Shown piece by piece: positions 1 to 7,788 of a DNA stretch of 29,021 nt. Made by a program: the position numbers and the translations under genes. The first letter of the stretch is position 1, and the number at the start of each line of letters is the position of its first letter. The notes beneath the pieces are model-generated. The model was not told where the DNA came from. It worked only from the letters and a program-made list of their open reading frames with translations, and did not search any database. Source of the DNA: Clostridiales bacterium (GTDB lineage: Bacteria; Bacillota; Clostridia; Lachnospirales; Lachnospiraceae); contig JAGZDD010000029.1 of the NCBI GenBank assembly GCA_018369015.1, forward strand, positions 1-29,021, given 5' to 3'.

Positions 1-730
1 CCAGTTCCATAAATGACAGTACGGTACGCCCATAACCATTGCGGCACCATAGCTGCTGTGTTCCTATTTTATATGGCGCTGTACATGCCGGAAGCTTTGT
101 ATGGATTTCACAAAGAGTTTCTTCCTGGGAAGAGATAAATACTTCGACAAGTGCGGTTAATTTTTCCAAATCCGGCGTAATCTTTACTCTATGCAAATAA
201 ATATCAGCAGCATATTCAATCCACACAGACTGCCATATCCCACTCACAGGCGTATACCAGCAGGCAAAACCTTCACCAGTCCATGTCTGTTTTCCCCGCG
301 GCTGGCAGGCATCGGGATAATCTTTTGCACGCACAACAATTGTATTATTTCCATTAACTGCTATGTCTGTAATGTCCATTGCAAATGGACTGTACCCACC
401 TTCATGGCTTCCTGCAAATTTTCCATTAACCCATATCCATGCCTTATAATCGACAGCTCCAAATTTCAGCAAAATCCTTTTATTATTTTTTCTCTCCAGC
501 AGCACCGTTTTGCGGTACCACACTACTGGACAATCCTCTTTCACCTCAATACCGCTAAGCCGGGATTGGTAACAAAAGGGAACCTGAATTGTCTGATCGT
601 ATTTCCCAGTCAGTCCGTCTTCCATACTGCGTTTCCCTTCCCAGTCAAAAGAAAATTCCCACGGGCCATTGAGGCATTGCCAGTCCGTTCTTTTAAAATC
701 TGGCCTTGGAAACTCCGTTCTTCTAATCAT
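1..730 (-). CDS. Glycoside hydrolase family 2, N-terminal part (cut by window edge)
   Basis: I translated this by hand from the complement; it stays open for 243 codons and runs off the left edge. It starts MIRRTEFPRPDF after a strong ribosome site (AAAGGAGGAG, 6-7 bases before ATG). The protein shows the jelly-roll sugar-binding domain of GH2 enzymes: WEFSFDWEGK, VWYRKTVLL, WVNGKFAGSHEGGYSPFAMDIT, and the family-typical GIWQSVWIE near residue 180. GH2 members are beta-galactosidases, beta-glucuronidases, beta-mannosidases and relatives. The catalytic TIM barrel lies outside the window, so substrate cannot be read. No signal peptide is seen, which suggests a cytoplasmic enzyme acting on imported glycosides. 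It is the last visible gene of the leftward ABC transporter run, 155 bp after the second permease. The fold family is confident; specificity is unknown. Confidence 0.9.
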   Translation of the reverse strand, partial: MIRRTEFPRPDFKRTDWQCLNGPWEFSFDWEGKRSMEDGLTGKYDQTIQVPFCYQSRLSGIEVKEDCPVVWYRKTVLLERKNNKRILLKFGAVDYKAWIWVNGKFAGSHEGGYSPFAMDITDIAVNGNNTIVVRAKDYPDACQPRGKQTWTGEGFACWYTPVSGIWQSVWIEYAADIYLHRVKITPDLEKLTALVEVFISSQEETLCEIHTKLPACTAPYKIGTQQLWCRNGYGRTVLSFMEL

Positions 731-786
731 TTTATTCTCCTCCTTTATCAAAATTAAAAAAGGCTGCCCTAATCCCCAAAACCGTG

Positions 787-806
787 ATGCAAAATCCCTT
801 TTGCAT
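787..806. repeat. Perfect 8-bp inverted repeat before the GH2 gene
   Basis: ATGCAAAA and TTTTGCAT are separated by 4 bases (TCCC) in the 155-bp gap between the permease stop and the GH2 start. It could be a weak hairpin, an operator for an internal promoter, or a processing site. It does not resemble the TTAATTAA operator found elsewhere in this regulon. There is no long T run to make a good terminator. Confidence 0.35.
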
Positions 807-885
807 CTATTTTACTGTTTCAGGTTTTATCGGGCAACCCTATGTTTATTTTTGCAGGCAGCGCGTCAAAAGTCAGCCTCTTGAC

Positions 886-1716
886 CTACCCTTTTACAGC
901 TCCGACCATCATTCCTTTAATCAGATTTTTCTGGAATACAAGATAAATAATGATAACCGGCAGCGAAATAATATTCGATGCAGCCGCAATCAGCGGTGTA
1001 TTTTGAGTATTCTTTCCTCTAAAGAAATCCAGGCCTAAAGGCAACGTCCGCATTTCTTCACTGCCTACCATAATATTCGGCAGCATAAACGCGTTCCAGG
1101 ACCACATAAATATGAAAATCAGCAGGGAAATCAACGCTGGTTTAATAATAGGAACGACAATCTTCCATAACGTTTTCCATTCTGTAGCCCCATCAATCCT
1201 TGCCGATTCCAGCAAGGAAGCTGGAATATCCTTAATAAATCCCGACAGCAGGAAGGTTCCAAAGGGAACATTCATCGCGATCGTAGGCAGGATAATCGCC
1301 CAATGAGTATCCATCAGATTCATGGACTGCATGTCATAAAACAGAGGAATAACGATAATTTCCAGAGGAATGACAAGACCCATAACTACCAGGGTTTTGT
1401 AAATTCCTTTTCCAGGAAAATTTAAACGGGCTAACGCGTAAGAGCCAAGAAGCGAAAGAAGCAGCACTCCTACGACAGAAAATACGGAAATATAAACACT
1501 GTTAAAAAAATATGTGGAAAAATGGCCGACTTCCCAGGCATCTAAATAATTTTCCCAATGCAATGTTGTAATGTTCCCGAAAAGGCCCGATTTTACAATT
1601 TCCTGGGTGGTTCTTAAGGATGTAATGACAATCAGCACACAAGGAATCAATGTGAGGACGCAAAAGAAGCACAGCGCCAGATAAACAAATGGTTTATAAT
1701 TTTTCTTTTTTCTCAT
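886..1716 (-). CDS. Carbohydrate ABC transporter permease, MalG type
   Basis: This 276-residue inner-membrane subunit belongs to the MalG group of the sugar-import (CUT1) permeases. It has an N-terminal membrane segment after a basic MRKKKNYK start and several later hydrophobic segments. The EAA loop that docks to the ATPase is clear near residues 180-200 (ESARIDGATEWKTLWKIVVP). Its ATG overlaps the stop of the upstream permease by 4 bases (ATGA) and its own ribosome site is weak, so translation is probably coupled. With the partner permease and the lipoprotein it makes a three-part importer. No ATPase gene lies in the window, so a shared MsmK-type ATPase encoded elsewhere is likely (family knowledge). 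The substrate is probably an oligosaccharide. Confidence 0.93.
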   Translation of the reverse strand: MRKKKNYKPFVYLALCFFCVLTLIPCVLIVITSLRTTQEIVKSGLFGNITTLHWENYLDAWEVGHFSTYFFNSVYISVFSVVGVLLLSLLGSYALARLNFPGKGIYKTLVVMGLVIPLEIIVIPLFYDMQSMNLMDTHWAIILPTIAMNVPFGTFLLSGFIKDIPASLLESARIDGATEWKTLWKIVVPIIKPALISLLIFIFMWSWNAFMLPNIMVGSEEMRTLPLGLDFFRGKNTQNTPLIAAASNIISLPVIIIYLVFQKNLIKGMMVGAVKG

Positions 1717-2615
1717 TTCTTATCGCCGCCTTCCCTTAATCTTAAGAACAACCTCGAAATAATCAGTATAAATATTGTTAAAATAACCGCGATCGTCGCG
1801 CCATAGCCAATCCGCCGGTTGACAAAGGCTTCGTTATATAAATAGTAGGATAATACATGAGAACTATATCCCGGCCCACCCTTAGTCATCTGGAATACAA
1901 TATCAAACACTTTAAATGAGTCAATCAACGCAAACATTAACAGCGTTGTTGTCGTTGTACGCACACATGGAATTGTAATATACCTGAATTTGCGCAAAGG
2001 CCCGCAGCCATCCATTGTCGCAGCTTCATATAAATCAGAATCAATACCTTGAATCGCCGCGCTATAGACCACTGTATTAAATCCATACCCCATCCAAACC
2101 GCCATAATTAAAAGTGCGATCATTACCGTATCTGGATTTCCCAGCCAGGCCTGGGCATAATCGCCCAGACCTATAGTTTCAAGCATTTTATTGAGGGGAC
2201 CTAAGACCGGATTGTACATCCACGACCAAATAACTGCTGCCACAACACTGGAAAATACCTGAGGTAAAAATAATATTAACTGAAAAATTTTACTATGTTT
2301 AATGCCTGAATTGACAAGCAGTGATGCCTGGATCAATCCAATAAGAATCGGAACAGTACATGCCACAACCATCCATAGCAGATTGTTCAAAACCGACTGC
2401 AATACATGCGGATCTGTAAAAAATTCCGCATAATTACTAAATCCCACAAACTTAATGGCTCCAATGCCGTTCCATTCCATAAAGCTTAAGTAAATCGTCT
2501 GAATCAGCGGCCACAGTACAAATACTCCAAAAATTACCAATGTTGGAAGTATAAAAATATAGCCCATTGGATTTACTTTCTTTTTCCTTTTATAAGATGC
2601 TACTTCCCCATTCAA
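1713..2615 (-). CDS. Carbohydrate ABC transporter permease, MalF type
   Basis: This is the MalF-type partner of the sugar importer. A basic N-terminus (SYKRKKKVNPMG) is followed by a strong membrane segment (YIFILPTLVIFGVFVLWPL) typical of CUT1 permeases, and an EAA loop is visible (EAATMDGCGPLRKFRYITIP). I prefer a TTG start at 2615, because AAGGTGAT lies about 5 bases before it. A GTG at 2624, three codons upstream, is possible but has no good ribosome site. The stop overlaps the next permease by 4 bases, and the gene begins about 28 bases after the binding-protein stop. The order binding protein, MalF-type, MalG-type is standard for CUT1 systems. Family is certain; substrate is not. Confidence 0.92.
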   Translation of the reverse strand: MNGEVASYKRKKKVNPMGYIFILPTLVIFGVFVLWPLIQTIYLSFMEWNGIGAIKFVGFSNYAEFFTDPHVLQSVLNNLLWMVVACTVPILIGLIQASLLVNSGIKHSKIFQLILFLPQVFSSVVAAVIWSWMYNPVLGPLNKMLETIGLGDYAQAWLGNPDTVMIALLIMAVWMGYGFNTVVYSAAIQGIDSDLYEAATMDGCGPLRKFRYITIPCVRTTTTTLLMFALIDSFKVFDIVFQMTKGGPGYSSHVLSYYLYNEAFVNRRIGYGATIAVILTIFILIISRLFLRLREGGDKK

Positions 2616-2643
2616 TAAAATCACCTTTTTCTAATGATTAACC

Positions 2644-4005
2644 TTACCGGTTACTCCACTCTTTATTTAAGCTCTCCCAAAGTTCCTCCGGAGTATAGGC
2701 TCCCTGGAAGAATAATTGAGTTTCTTTTACAAGATAATCCAGGTAGCCAGCTTTCGTATTATCAAGATAAAAACCGATCTGGGTATTCTTTGTACTTTCC
2801 GCAATCTCCTTGCGTAATTCACTCGTTTCTACGCCGCTGACATCTGTTGTTGTAGCTAATGTAAAGCCCTCCTCATACCAACGTTTGACATAATCATCCT
2901 GGTAAAAAACGTCAATAAAGTCTAACGCAGCTTCTTTCTGCGTTGCGTCAAGATTAGCATTTAATGCCCAGGCGCCGTCTGTTGCATTAACAATATAAGG
3001 GGCTTCATCTTCGGAAAATCCAGGGAATACACAGGCGCCCACATTAAGGCCAGTTGCCTCATAAAGAGCAATATCCCAGTCGCCTCCAACAACAAAGGCT
3101 GTCTGCCCCTGGCTAAATAAGGTAGGGATATCTTCGGCTTTAGTTCCTTCAAAGCCTTCTCTGAAATAACCTTTATCATACCACTCTTTAACTTTTGTAT
3201 AGGCATCAATAAAGGCATTTTTTACATTATCCGAACACTCTTTGCCATAATACCAGTTATCTACTTCCTCTTTTGGAGCACTATTGAGAACCATAGAGCT
3301 TACCATCCATAAAATTTGATGGTAAACATTGCCGGCACACTCGGTTGGAATATATCCGGCGTCTTTTGCTTTAGCCATAATATTTTCTATATCATTAACT
3401 GTCTTTGGAATATCGACACCAAGTTCATTAAAAATATCTTTATTATAATATATAACAATCGGTGCCATTAAAAACGCCGTGCTGTAATATTGCCCTGGCG
3501 AACGGAGATTATTAAATTCAATCGCCCCGGGCACAGTTTTATCCAGCCAGCCCCTTTCTTTTACATCCTCCGTAATATCCATAAGATAATTGCCTTCCAT
3601 AAGCATCTGCTGGTTTAAATCATCGACATACACAATATCGTAACCATCGCCGGAGCTGAAAGATAATTGGAATTTCTGCGCAAAATCTGAGGTCGTTTCA
3701 TTTTTTATTGTTACATTGGGCCATTTTTCATTAAAAATAGCCGTTGCCTCATCAATCAGTTTGCTGCGAGCATCCCCGGTAAGCGATGTCATCATCCTCA
3801 GTTCAAAGCTGGCATTATAATCAATCGCTGCGCTGTCAGCAGCCGCATTATCGCCAGCGGCTTCAGAGCCGGAGGAACCAGTCTCCCCAATCTTAGTATC
3901 TGCCGGGGCCTTTGTATCTTCCTTTGGAGCCGATGTTCCCAGGCAGCCGCTCATTGTACCCATAACTAAACTCATACAAACGAAAGTACTTATCGCCTTT
4001 TTCAT
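2644..4005 (-). CDS. Sugar ABC transporter substrate-binding lipoprotein
   Basis: This 453-residue protein starts with a lipoprotein signal (MKKAISTFVCMSLVMGTMSGC). The lipobox cysteine near residue 21 would be lipid-anchored to the outer face of the membrane. A low-complexity linker rich in A, E, D and T (residues about 26-60) follows, then a family 1 extracellular solute-binding fold (LRMMTSLTGDARSKLIDEA, YDIVYVDDLNQQ, and a GQTAFVVGGDWD motif typical of sugar binders). Aromatic residues such as WDIALYEATG and GAWALN fit a sugar-binding cleft. A strong ribosome site (AGAGGAGAAG) precedes the ATG. It lies directly before the two permeases and after the GH4 gene, so it should capture the glycoside that these enzymes process. 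The exact ligand cannot be read from sequence. Confidence 0.93.
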   Translation of the reverse strand: MKKAISTFVCMSLVMGTMSGCLGTSAPKEDTKAPADTKIGETGSSGSEAAGDNAAADSAAIDYNASFELRMMTSLTGDARSKLIDEATAIFNEKWPNVTIKNETTSDFAQKFQLSFSSGDGYDIVYVDDLNQQMLMEGNYLMDITEDVKERGWLDKTVPGAIEFNNLRSPGQYYSTAFLMAPIVIYYNKDIFNELGVDIPKTVNDIENIMAKAKDAGYIPTECAGNVYHQILWMVSSMVLNSAPKEEVDNWYYGKECSDNVKNAFIDAYTKVKEWYDKGYFREGFEGTKAEDIPTLFSQGQTAFVVGGDWDIALYEATGLNVGACVFPGFSEDEAPYIVNATDGAWALNANLDATQKEAALDFIDVFYQDDYVKRWYEEGFTLATTTDVSGVETSELRKEIAESTKNTQIGFYLDNTKAGYLDYLVKETQLFFQGAYTPEELWESLNKEWSNR

Positions 4006-4034
4006 GTTTCTTCTCCTCTCTTATAAGAACTGGA

Positions 4035-5315
4035 CTACTTTGTTAAAGTTCCTTTAATATAAGGCTTATTAATTTCCCATAATTCATCGACGATTTTTCT
4101 TGCCGCTTCTGTGCTGTTGATCACCGGATCTGCCAGCAATGCCTGGTACGCCATCGCTTTGTCACCGTACATTGCCGCATCCACAGCCATCTGCTGTGCG
4201 CCGCACTGCAAGGATAAAAGAGAACGCACACTCTGGCGCATATCGCCGATATGAACCTTGGAAATCTTATCCTTCTCCACAATAATTGGAATTTCCACAG
4301 CCACATCGTCAGGAAGATTTTTAATTGCGCCCCCATTATAAACAACTGCGGATGGAATATAAGCCCGTTTCCCCGTGTGCAGCGCTGTAATTACTTCAAT
4401 CGCTTTTTCCCCGGATTTCACAAGCCAGTCCTTTGGATTCTGAATACCGGAAACGACTTCTTTAATATTCTTTTTCATCTGTACACGGTCTTGTTCATCC
4501 TGATCAAAGTCATAGCCTTCCATGCCGGCCTCATAGCCGTAAGGGAGATATTCTCCTAAATGATCGTCCGAGCATGTCGGCCACAGTCCAACCGCACGGA
4601 ACATTTTTCTTGTAAATGGCTGGAAGGACGGGTCAAAGTCCGCTTCTTTCTTAACAAGCTCGGGATATAAATCCTCTCCGGTTTCTTTATCGCGGATTGA
4701 CAAAAGCCACTGAAAATGATTCATACCTGCGGCCGTAACCTCTACCGTGTCCTTATCTCTTCCAAGAATATGGCTGACGTCATGCTGTGCCATAAAAATG
4801 CCGTGGCAAAGTCCAATACACTTTACATTGGTATATTTATTTACAGCTAAAACAATACGGCTTTCCGGATTCGCGAAGTTTAAAAACCATGCGTTTGGAC
4901 AAAGCTCTTCGATGTCCTTGCAAATATCCATAATTAAAGGGATTGTACGCATACCGAAAAATAATGCGCCTGGGCCTCCATTTTCTCCAAGACAATGTTT
5001 AATGCCATACTTTAAAGGAACCTTAAAGTCATGCTTCCAAAGGTCACAACGCTCAATAGCAAGGCTATTAACAATATAGTCTGCTCCCGGCAGGACATCT
5101 CTGCGTTCCATTGTCTTTTCGATGTTCAGTTCCATGCCGGATGCTTCATTCATGGTTAACGCCAGCGAATACATTCTCTCAAGATTTTCCTCATCAATGT
5201 CAACCAGGGATAATGTTGCCCCCTTAAGCTGTGGAGTTGTAAAAATGTCCTTAAATGTGGGAATACCAAAAGACATACTCCCTGCCCCAATAAATACAAT
5301 TTTTGGTGTTTTCAT
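4035..5315 (-). CDS. Glycoside hydrolase family 4, CHG-type (alpha-uronidase-like)
   Basis: This 426-residue protein is a family 4 glycosidase, which needs NAD+ and a divalent metal and works by redox-assisted elimination. The Rossmann motif GAGSMSFG is at residues 10-17, NFANPES begins at 146, the metal-site CHGI is at 170-173, and a second metal histidine is in GMNHF at 198-202. From family knowledge, CHEV marks alpha-glucosidases, CHSV alpha-galactosidases, CHG-x alpha-glucuronidase/galacturonidase-like members, and CN-x-P phospho-glycosidases. The CHGI here therefore points away from a phosphorylated substrate and toward a uronide, but this is only a subgroup hint. The ribosome site AGGAGGT is well placed. 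It lies 27 bases after the UROD-like gene and before the importer, so it probably cleaves the imported glycoside in the cytoplasm. Confidence 0.9.
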   Translation of the reverse strand: MKTPKIVFIGAGSMSFGIPTFKDIFTTPQLKGATLSLVDIDEENLERMYSLALTMNEASGMELNIEKTMERRDVLPGADYIVNSLAIERCDLWKHDFKVPLKYGIKHCLGENGGPGALFFGMRTIPLIMDICKDIEELCPNAWFLNFANPESRIVLAVNKYTNVKCIGLCHGIFMAQHDVSHILGRDKDTVEVTAAGMNHFQWLLSIRDKETGEDLYPELVKKEADFDPSFQPFTRKMFRAVGLWPTCSDDHLGEYLPYGYEAGMEGYDFDQDEQDRVQMKKNIKEVVSGIQNPKDWLVKSGEKAIEVITALHTGKRAYIPSAVVYNGGAIKNLPDDVAVEIPIIVEKDKISKVHIGDMRQSVRSLLSLQCGAQQMAVDAAMYGDKAMAYQALLADPVINSTEAARKIVDELWEINKPYIKGTLTK

Positions 5316-5342
5316 TATAAAATACCTCCTATATGTTATTAA

Positions 5343-6365
5343 TTATTTAAGTGCTGTTTTTATCATCGCCAGGTAATTTTCCAAAGGAACGTAGGGCGGA
5401 ATACTGTTTCCGGAGCCTAACGCGTAACCTCCTGTTTCTGACGTAAGTTCTAACATATTTTGCGCACGTTTCCGAATATCTTCCACCGAGCTAGTTGCAA
5501 GAAAATTCAGGTCAATTCCTCCAAGTACAGCAAGTCTTGGGAAAAGCTGACCATAAGCTTTTTCCACCGGAACAATATTATCTTCATAGGAATGTCTTGC
5601 GTCATAGCCTATATCATTAATAATATCCTCAATCACATCTTCATATTTCCCACAGGAATGAAGGATTGCCGGACGTCCGCTCTCATGGGCCATGCGTACA
5701 ATTTCTTTGTGCCATGGGAATAAATATTTGCGGTAAACGTCCACCGGTAAAAGTGTCTGAGTATTAAAACCCCAATCATCTCCCACGACAACACCAGAAG
5801 TGCTTTTCTTTCCTAACGCATGACGGTAATCATCAACAATTCTACGGCCTGCCTGTTCAAAAATATCCGACAACAGTGCTTCATCATCATAAAGCATATA
5901 ACATAAATTTTCATAGCCTACAAGCTTTATAACACTTTCCAGAGGGCCGTCTGCACTCCATACCAAAAGCCCCATAGACTCTGGCTTTTCCTCAGCTAAT
6001 CGATCGATATGGCTATAATCGTACTCATCTGCTGACGGCCAGTGATAAGTATCAAAAGATTTCCTATCTGTAATAACCGCCCCCTCATTCATGGATACAG
6101 ATGCCTTATGATCTCTGTTTCCTGCCTTAAACTCAAATTCACTGGGCATTACAAGGGCATAATCATAGCCAAGTGCTTCATATGTTTTTATAATTGCTTT
6201 ATCTCTGTCAAGCTTTGCAGCACCTTTTAAAGATTTTCCTGTTACAGCCTCTAATACCTCATCACATACAAAAAGCTCAAACAGTACCGGCCGTTCGGGT
6301 ATCTCTTTATGGAGAACCTTTAAAAGCTGATTAAAGTCCGGCGTTCTTTGTGTCAATTGAATCAT
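5343..6365 (-). CDS. Uroporphyrinogen-decarboxylase-like (URO-D/MtaA fold) protein
   Basis: This 340-residue protein has the URO-D fold shared by HemE and by the cobamide methyltransferases MtaA, MtbA and CmuA. Visible family marks are GDDWGFNTQTLLPVDVYRKY (195-214), LHSCGKYEDVI (235-245), LAVLGGIDLNFLA (278-290) and IPPYVPLENY (322-331). His236 and Cys238 match the H-x-C zinc ligands of MtaA-type methyltransferases. The later cysteine expected just before IPP appears replaced (GSGNSIPP), from memory of the family. Heme synthesis is unlikely because no other heme gene is near and the gene sits in a sugar operon. Its ATG overlaps the kinase stop (TAATG), showing tight coupling. The reaction is unknown; methyl transfer from a cobamide, or a sugar-linked decarboxylation, are both open. 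Confidence 0.85.
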   Translation of the reverse strand: MIQLTQRTPDFNQLLKVLHKEIPERPVLFELFVCDEVLEAVTGKSLKGAAKLDRDKAIIKTYEALGYDYALVMPSEFEFKAGNRDHKASVSMNEGAVITDRKSFDTYHWPSADEYDYSHIDRLAEEKPESMGLLVWSADGPLESVIKLVGYENLCYMLYDDEALLSDIFEQAGRRIVDDYRHALGKKSTSGVVVGDDWGFNTQTLLPVDVYRKYLFPWHKEIVRMAHESGRPAILHSCGKYEDVIEDIINDIGYDARHSYEDNIVPVEKAYGQLFPRLAVLGGIDLNFLATSSVEDIRKRAQNMLELTSETGGYALGSGNSIPPYVPLENYLAMIKTALK

Positions 6366-7504
6366 TATGAAACCTCCCTGTTTACGCCGGATATGCTCAT
6401 GTCTTCTCTCCAGGCATATAAATACTGAATAATTTCCTCCAGGCTGGCACTGTGTCCATGAGTCACATAAAACCCGCTGACCGCATTTGCCAGCACCATG
6501 GCGCTGCGTATATCCAGGCCAGCCATAAGCCCATAAGACAGTCCTGCATTAAAATTATCTCCGCCTCCGGTAGAAATTAACGGATTTTCTACATATCGGT
6601 TCTGCGCAAAACAGCAGTCATGGTCAAAAAATGCATAGGCGCCATGCATTAAGTGAACAACCAGATAATTCACTGGACAGCGTTCAAGCAGACGATACCC
6701 GGACATTTCCAGACCATTCTCCCGGGAAATCCCACAGACCTCACACAAAATATCAAATTCATTTTCATTGAGACTTAAAGCAACCTCGCAATAATCGGTA
6801 AAAGCCATAATCAGGTCAAGCATTTCCTCAATATCAGCAGTACTGCGCCTTGAACAATCAGAAATATCAATAAACATTTTTTTCTTTGAACTTCTTGGCA
6901 GCGCCTCAAAAACATCGGTCAGCAGTCCGCGCCAGATATCTGTGCTTCCTGGAACCTCACTCCAGTTCATCAAAGAAATCATATCGGATTTATAAATCAA
7001 ATGATAAAGCTGCTCCAGCCCAAGACGTTCAATAAGCATTTTATAATTAATCTCATTGATTCCCTCATTTTCAGATAACATTACCTTCCCGTCTGAAAAT
7101 TCAAGAGCTGTACAAAAACCCGGATTTGAAATAGTAATTAGCTCCATATGATCATTCACAATTCCAAATATGTCCTTAAACTCCGGGTAGCCAAAGGCTC
7201 CGACACATCTTGTAAAAAGCCCGAGATTTGAAATAGCTGAGGCATAAATAGCCGCATTGCCTCCCATTTTTTCAGTGATTTTATGAAGCTCTATGGAGCA
7301 GCTTTTGTCCGCCTTTTCTGAAAGATAGCTTCCAAACTCTGCAATAGTGCCAAAAAAATTCATTTCGCCAGAGCCGTCCATATTTTTCACCGGCTTTACC
7401 AATGTATCTACAAAGCCGTCAAATCCGACAAATGCCTGAAATACATTCCTCTTCTTTCGTATTTTTTCAAGACATACAAGAACATTTTCTAATACCCTCT
7501 CCAA
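6365..7504 (-). CDS. PfkB-family carbohydrate kinase
   Basis: This is a ribokinase/PfkB-fold kinase that would phosphorylate a sugar or nucleoside-like substrate with ATP. An N-terminal GFDGFVDTLV motif and the KMGGNAAIYASAISNLG stretch match PfkB substrate-binding elements. The C-terminal STGGGDNFNAGLSYGLMAG holds the catalytic aspartate (GGGDNF). The open frame extends to a GTG at 7522, but that would place the strong ribosome site GGGAGGTGAG inside the coding sequence. The TTG at 7504 lies 7 bases after this site and is the better start, giving 379 residues. It is the first gene of the leftward run, just downstream of a ROK operator copy, and is coupled to the UROD-like gene. The substrate is unknown, perhaps the monosaccharide released by the GH4 or GH2 enzyme. 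Confidence 0.88.
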   Translation of the reverse strand: MERVLENVLVCLEKIRKKRNVFQAFVGFDGFVDTLVKPVKNMDGSGEMNFFGTIAEFGSYLSEKADKSCSIELHKITEKMGGNAAIYASAISNLGLFTRCVGAFGYPEFKDIFGIVNDHMELITISNPGFCTALEFSDGKVMLSENEGINEINYKMLIERLGLEQLYHLIYKSDMISLMNWSEVPGSTDIWRGLLTDVFEALPRSSKKKMFIDISDCSRRSTADIEEMLDLIMAFTDYCEVALSLNENEFDILCEVCGISRENGLEMSGYRLLERCPVNYLVVHLMHGAYAFFDHDCCFAQNRYVENPLISTGGGDNFNAGLSYGLMAGLDIRSAMVLANAVSGFYVTHGHSASLEEIIQYLYAWREDMSISGVNREVS

Positions 7505-7529
7505 AAGCTCACCTCCCTTCACAATATAT

Positions 7530-7550
7530 TTAATTAAGTTAGTTAATTAA
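7530..7550. promoter_or_regulatory. ROK operator copy 1 (before the kinase)
   Basis: Two TTAATTAA arms are separated by GTTAG. Its reverse complement is identical over all 21 bases to copy 3 at 9319-9339. It sits about 10 bases before the kinase ribosome site and so would control the kinase-to-GH2 run. I see no convincing -35/-10 pair here. Confidence 0.75.
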
Positions 7551-7560
7551 ATTATCAAAA

Positions 7561-7750
7561 AAATTCCTCCTGAGGAACTCTCGCGCGCCGAGTGCAGTCG
7601 CTTTAGCGACATATTTATGGTAACAGTTCAGCATAGCTGAACTGTTACTATTTTGCTCTGCGCAAGTGCGCATCAAAAGCGGAGCGGTTTTATTTAATAG
7701 GAAACGAAGTTTCCTATTAAATAAAATCATCGTTTGGCCTGCCAAACTGT
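7561..7750. repeat. Cluster of four near-perfect hairpins
   Basis: The spacer between the ROK gene and the kinase holds consecutive inverted repeats: GTCGC/GCGAC at 7597-7610; a 13-bp stem GTAACAGTTCAGC with a 3-base loop at 7620-7648; TGCGC/GCGCA at 7659-7672; an 18-bp perfect stem with a 3-base loop at 7688-7726; and GTTTGGC/GCCAAAC at 7732-7747. The 68-codon open frame across this stretch reads palindromes and is not a credible gene. The hairpins could end or slow transcription from the ROK gene toward the kinase operon. Confidence 0.7.
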
Positions 7751-7788
7751 AAAAAAATATACACTAACGCCTCTGCTGTCATCGAGCA

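Noticed and set aside
191..757. Rightward 188-codon frame at the left end
   Set aside because: It is the complement of the clearly GH2-coding minus strand, and its translation has no family features.
5343..6365. hemE of heme biosynthesis
   Set aside because: There are no other heme genes, it lies in a sugar operon, and its H-x-C motif points to the MtaA-like side of the family.
7539..7745. 68-codon minus-strand frame between ROK and kinase genes
   Set aside because: It translates consecutive palindromes and the operator; there is no ribosome site or domain.
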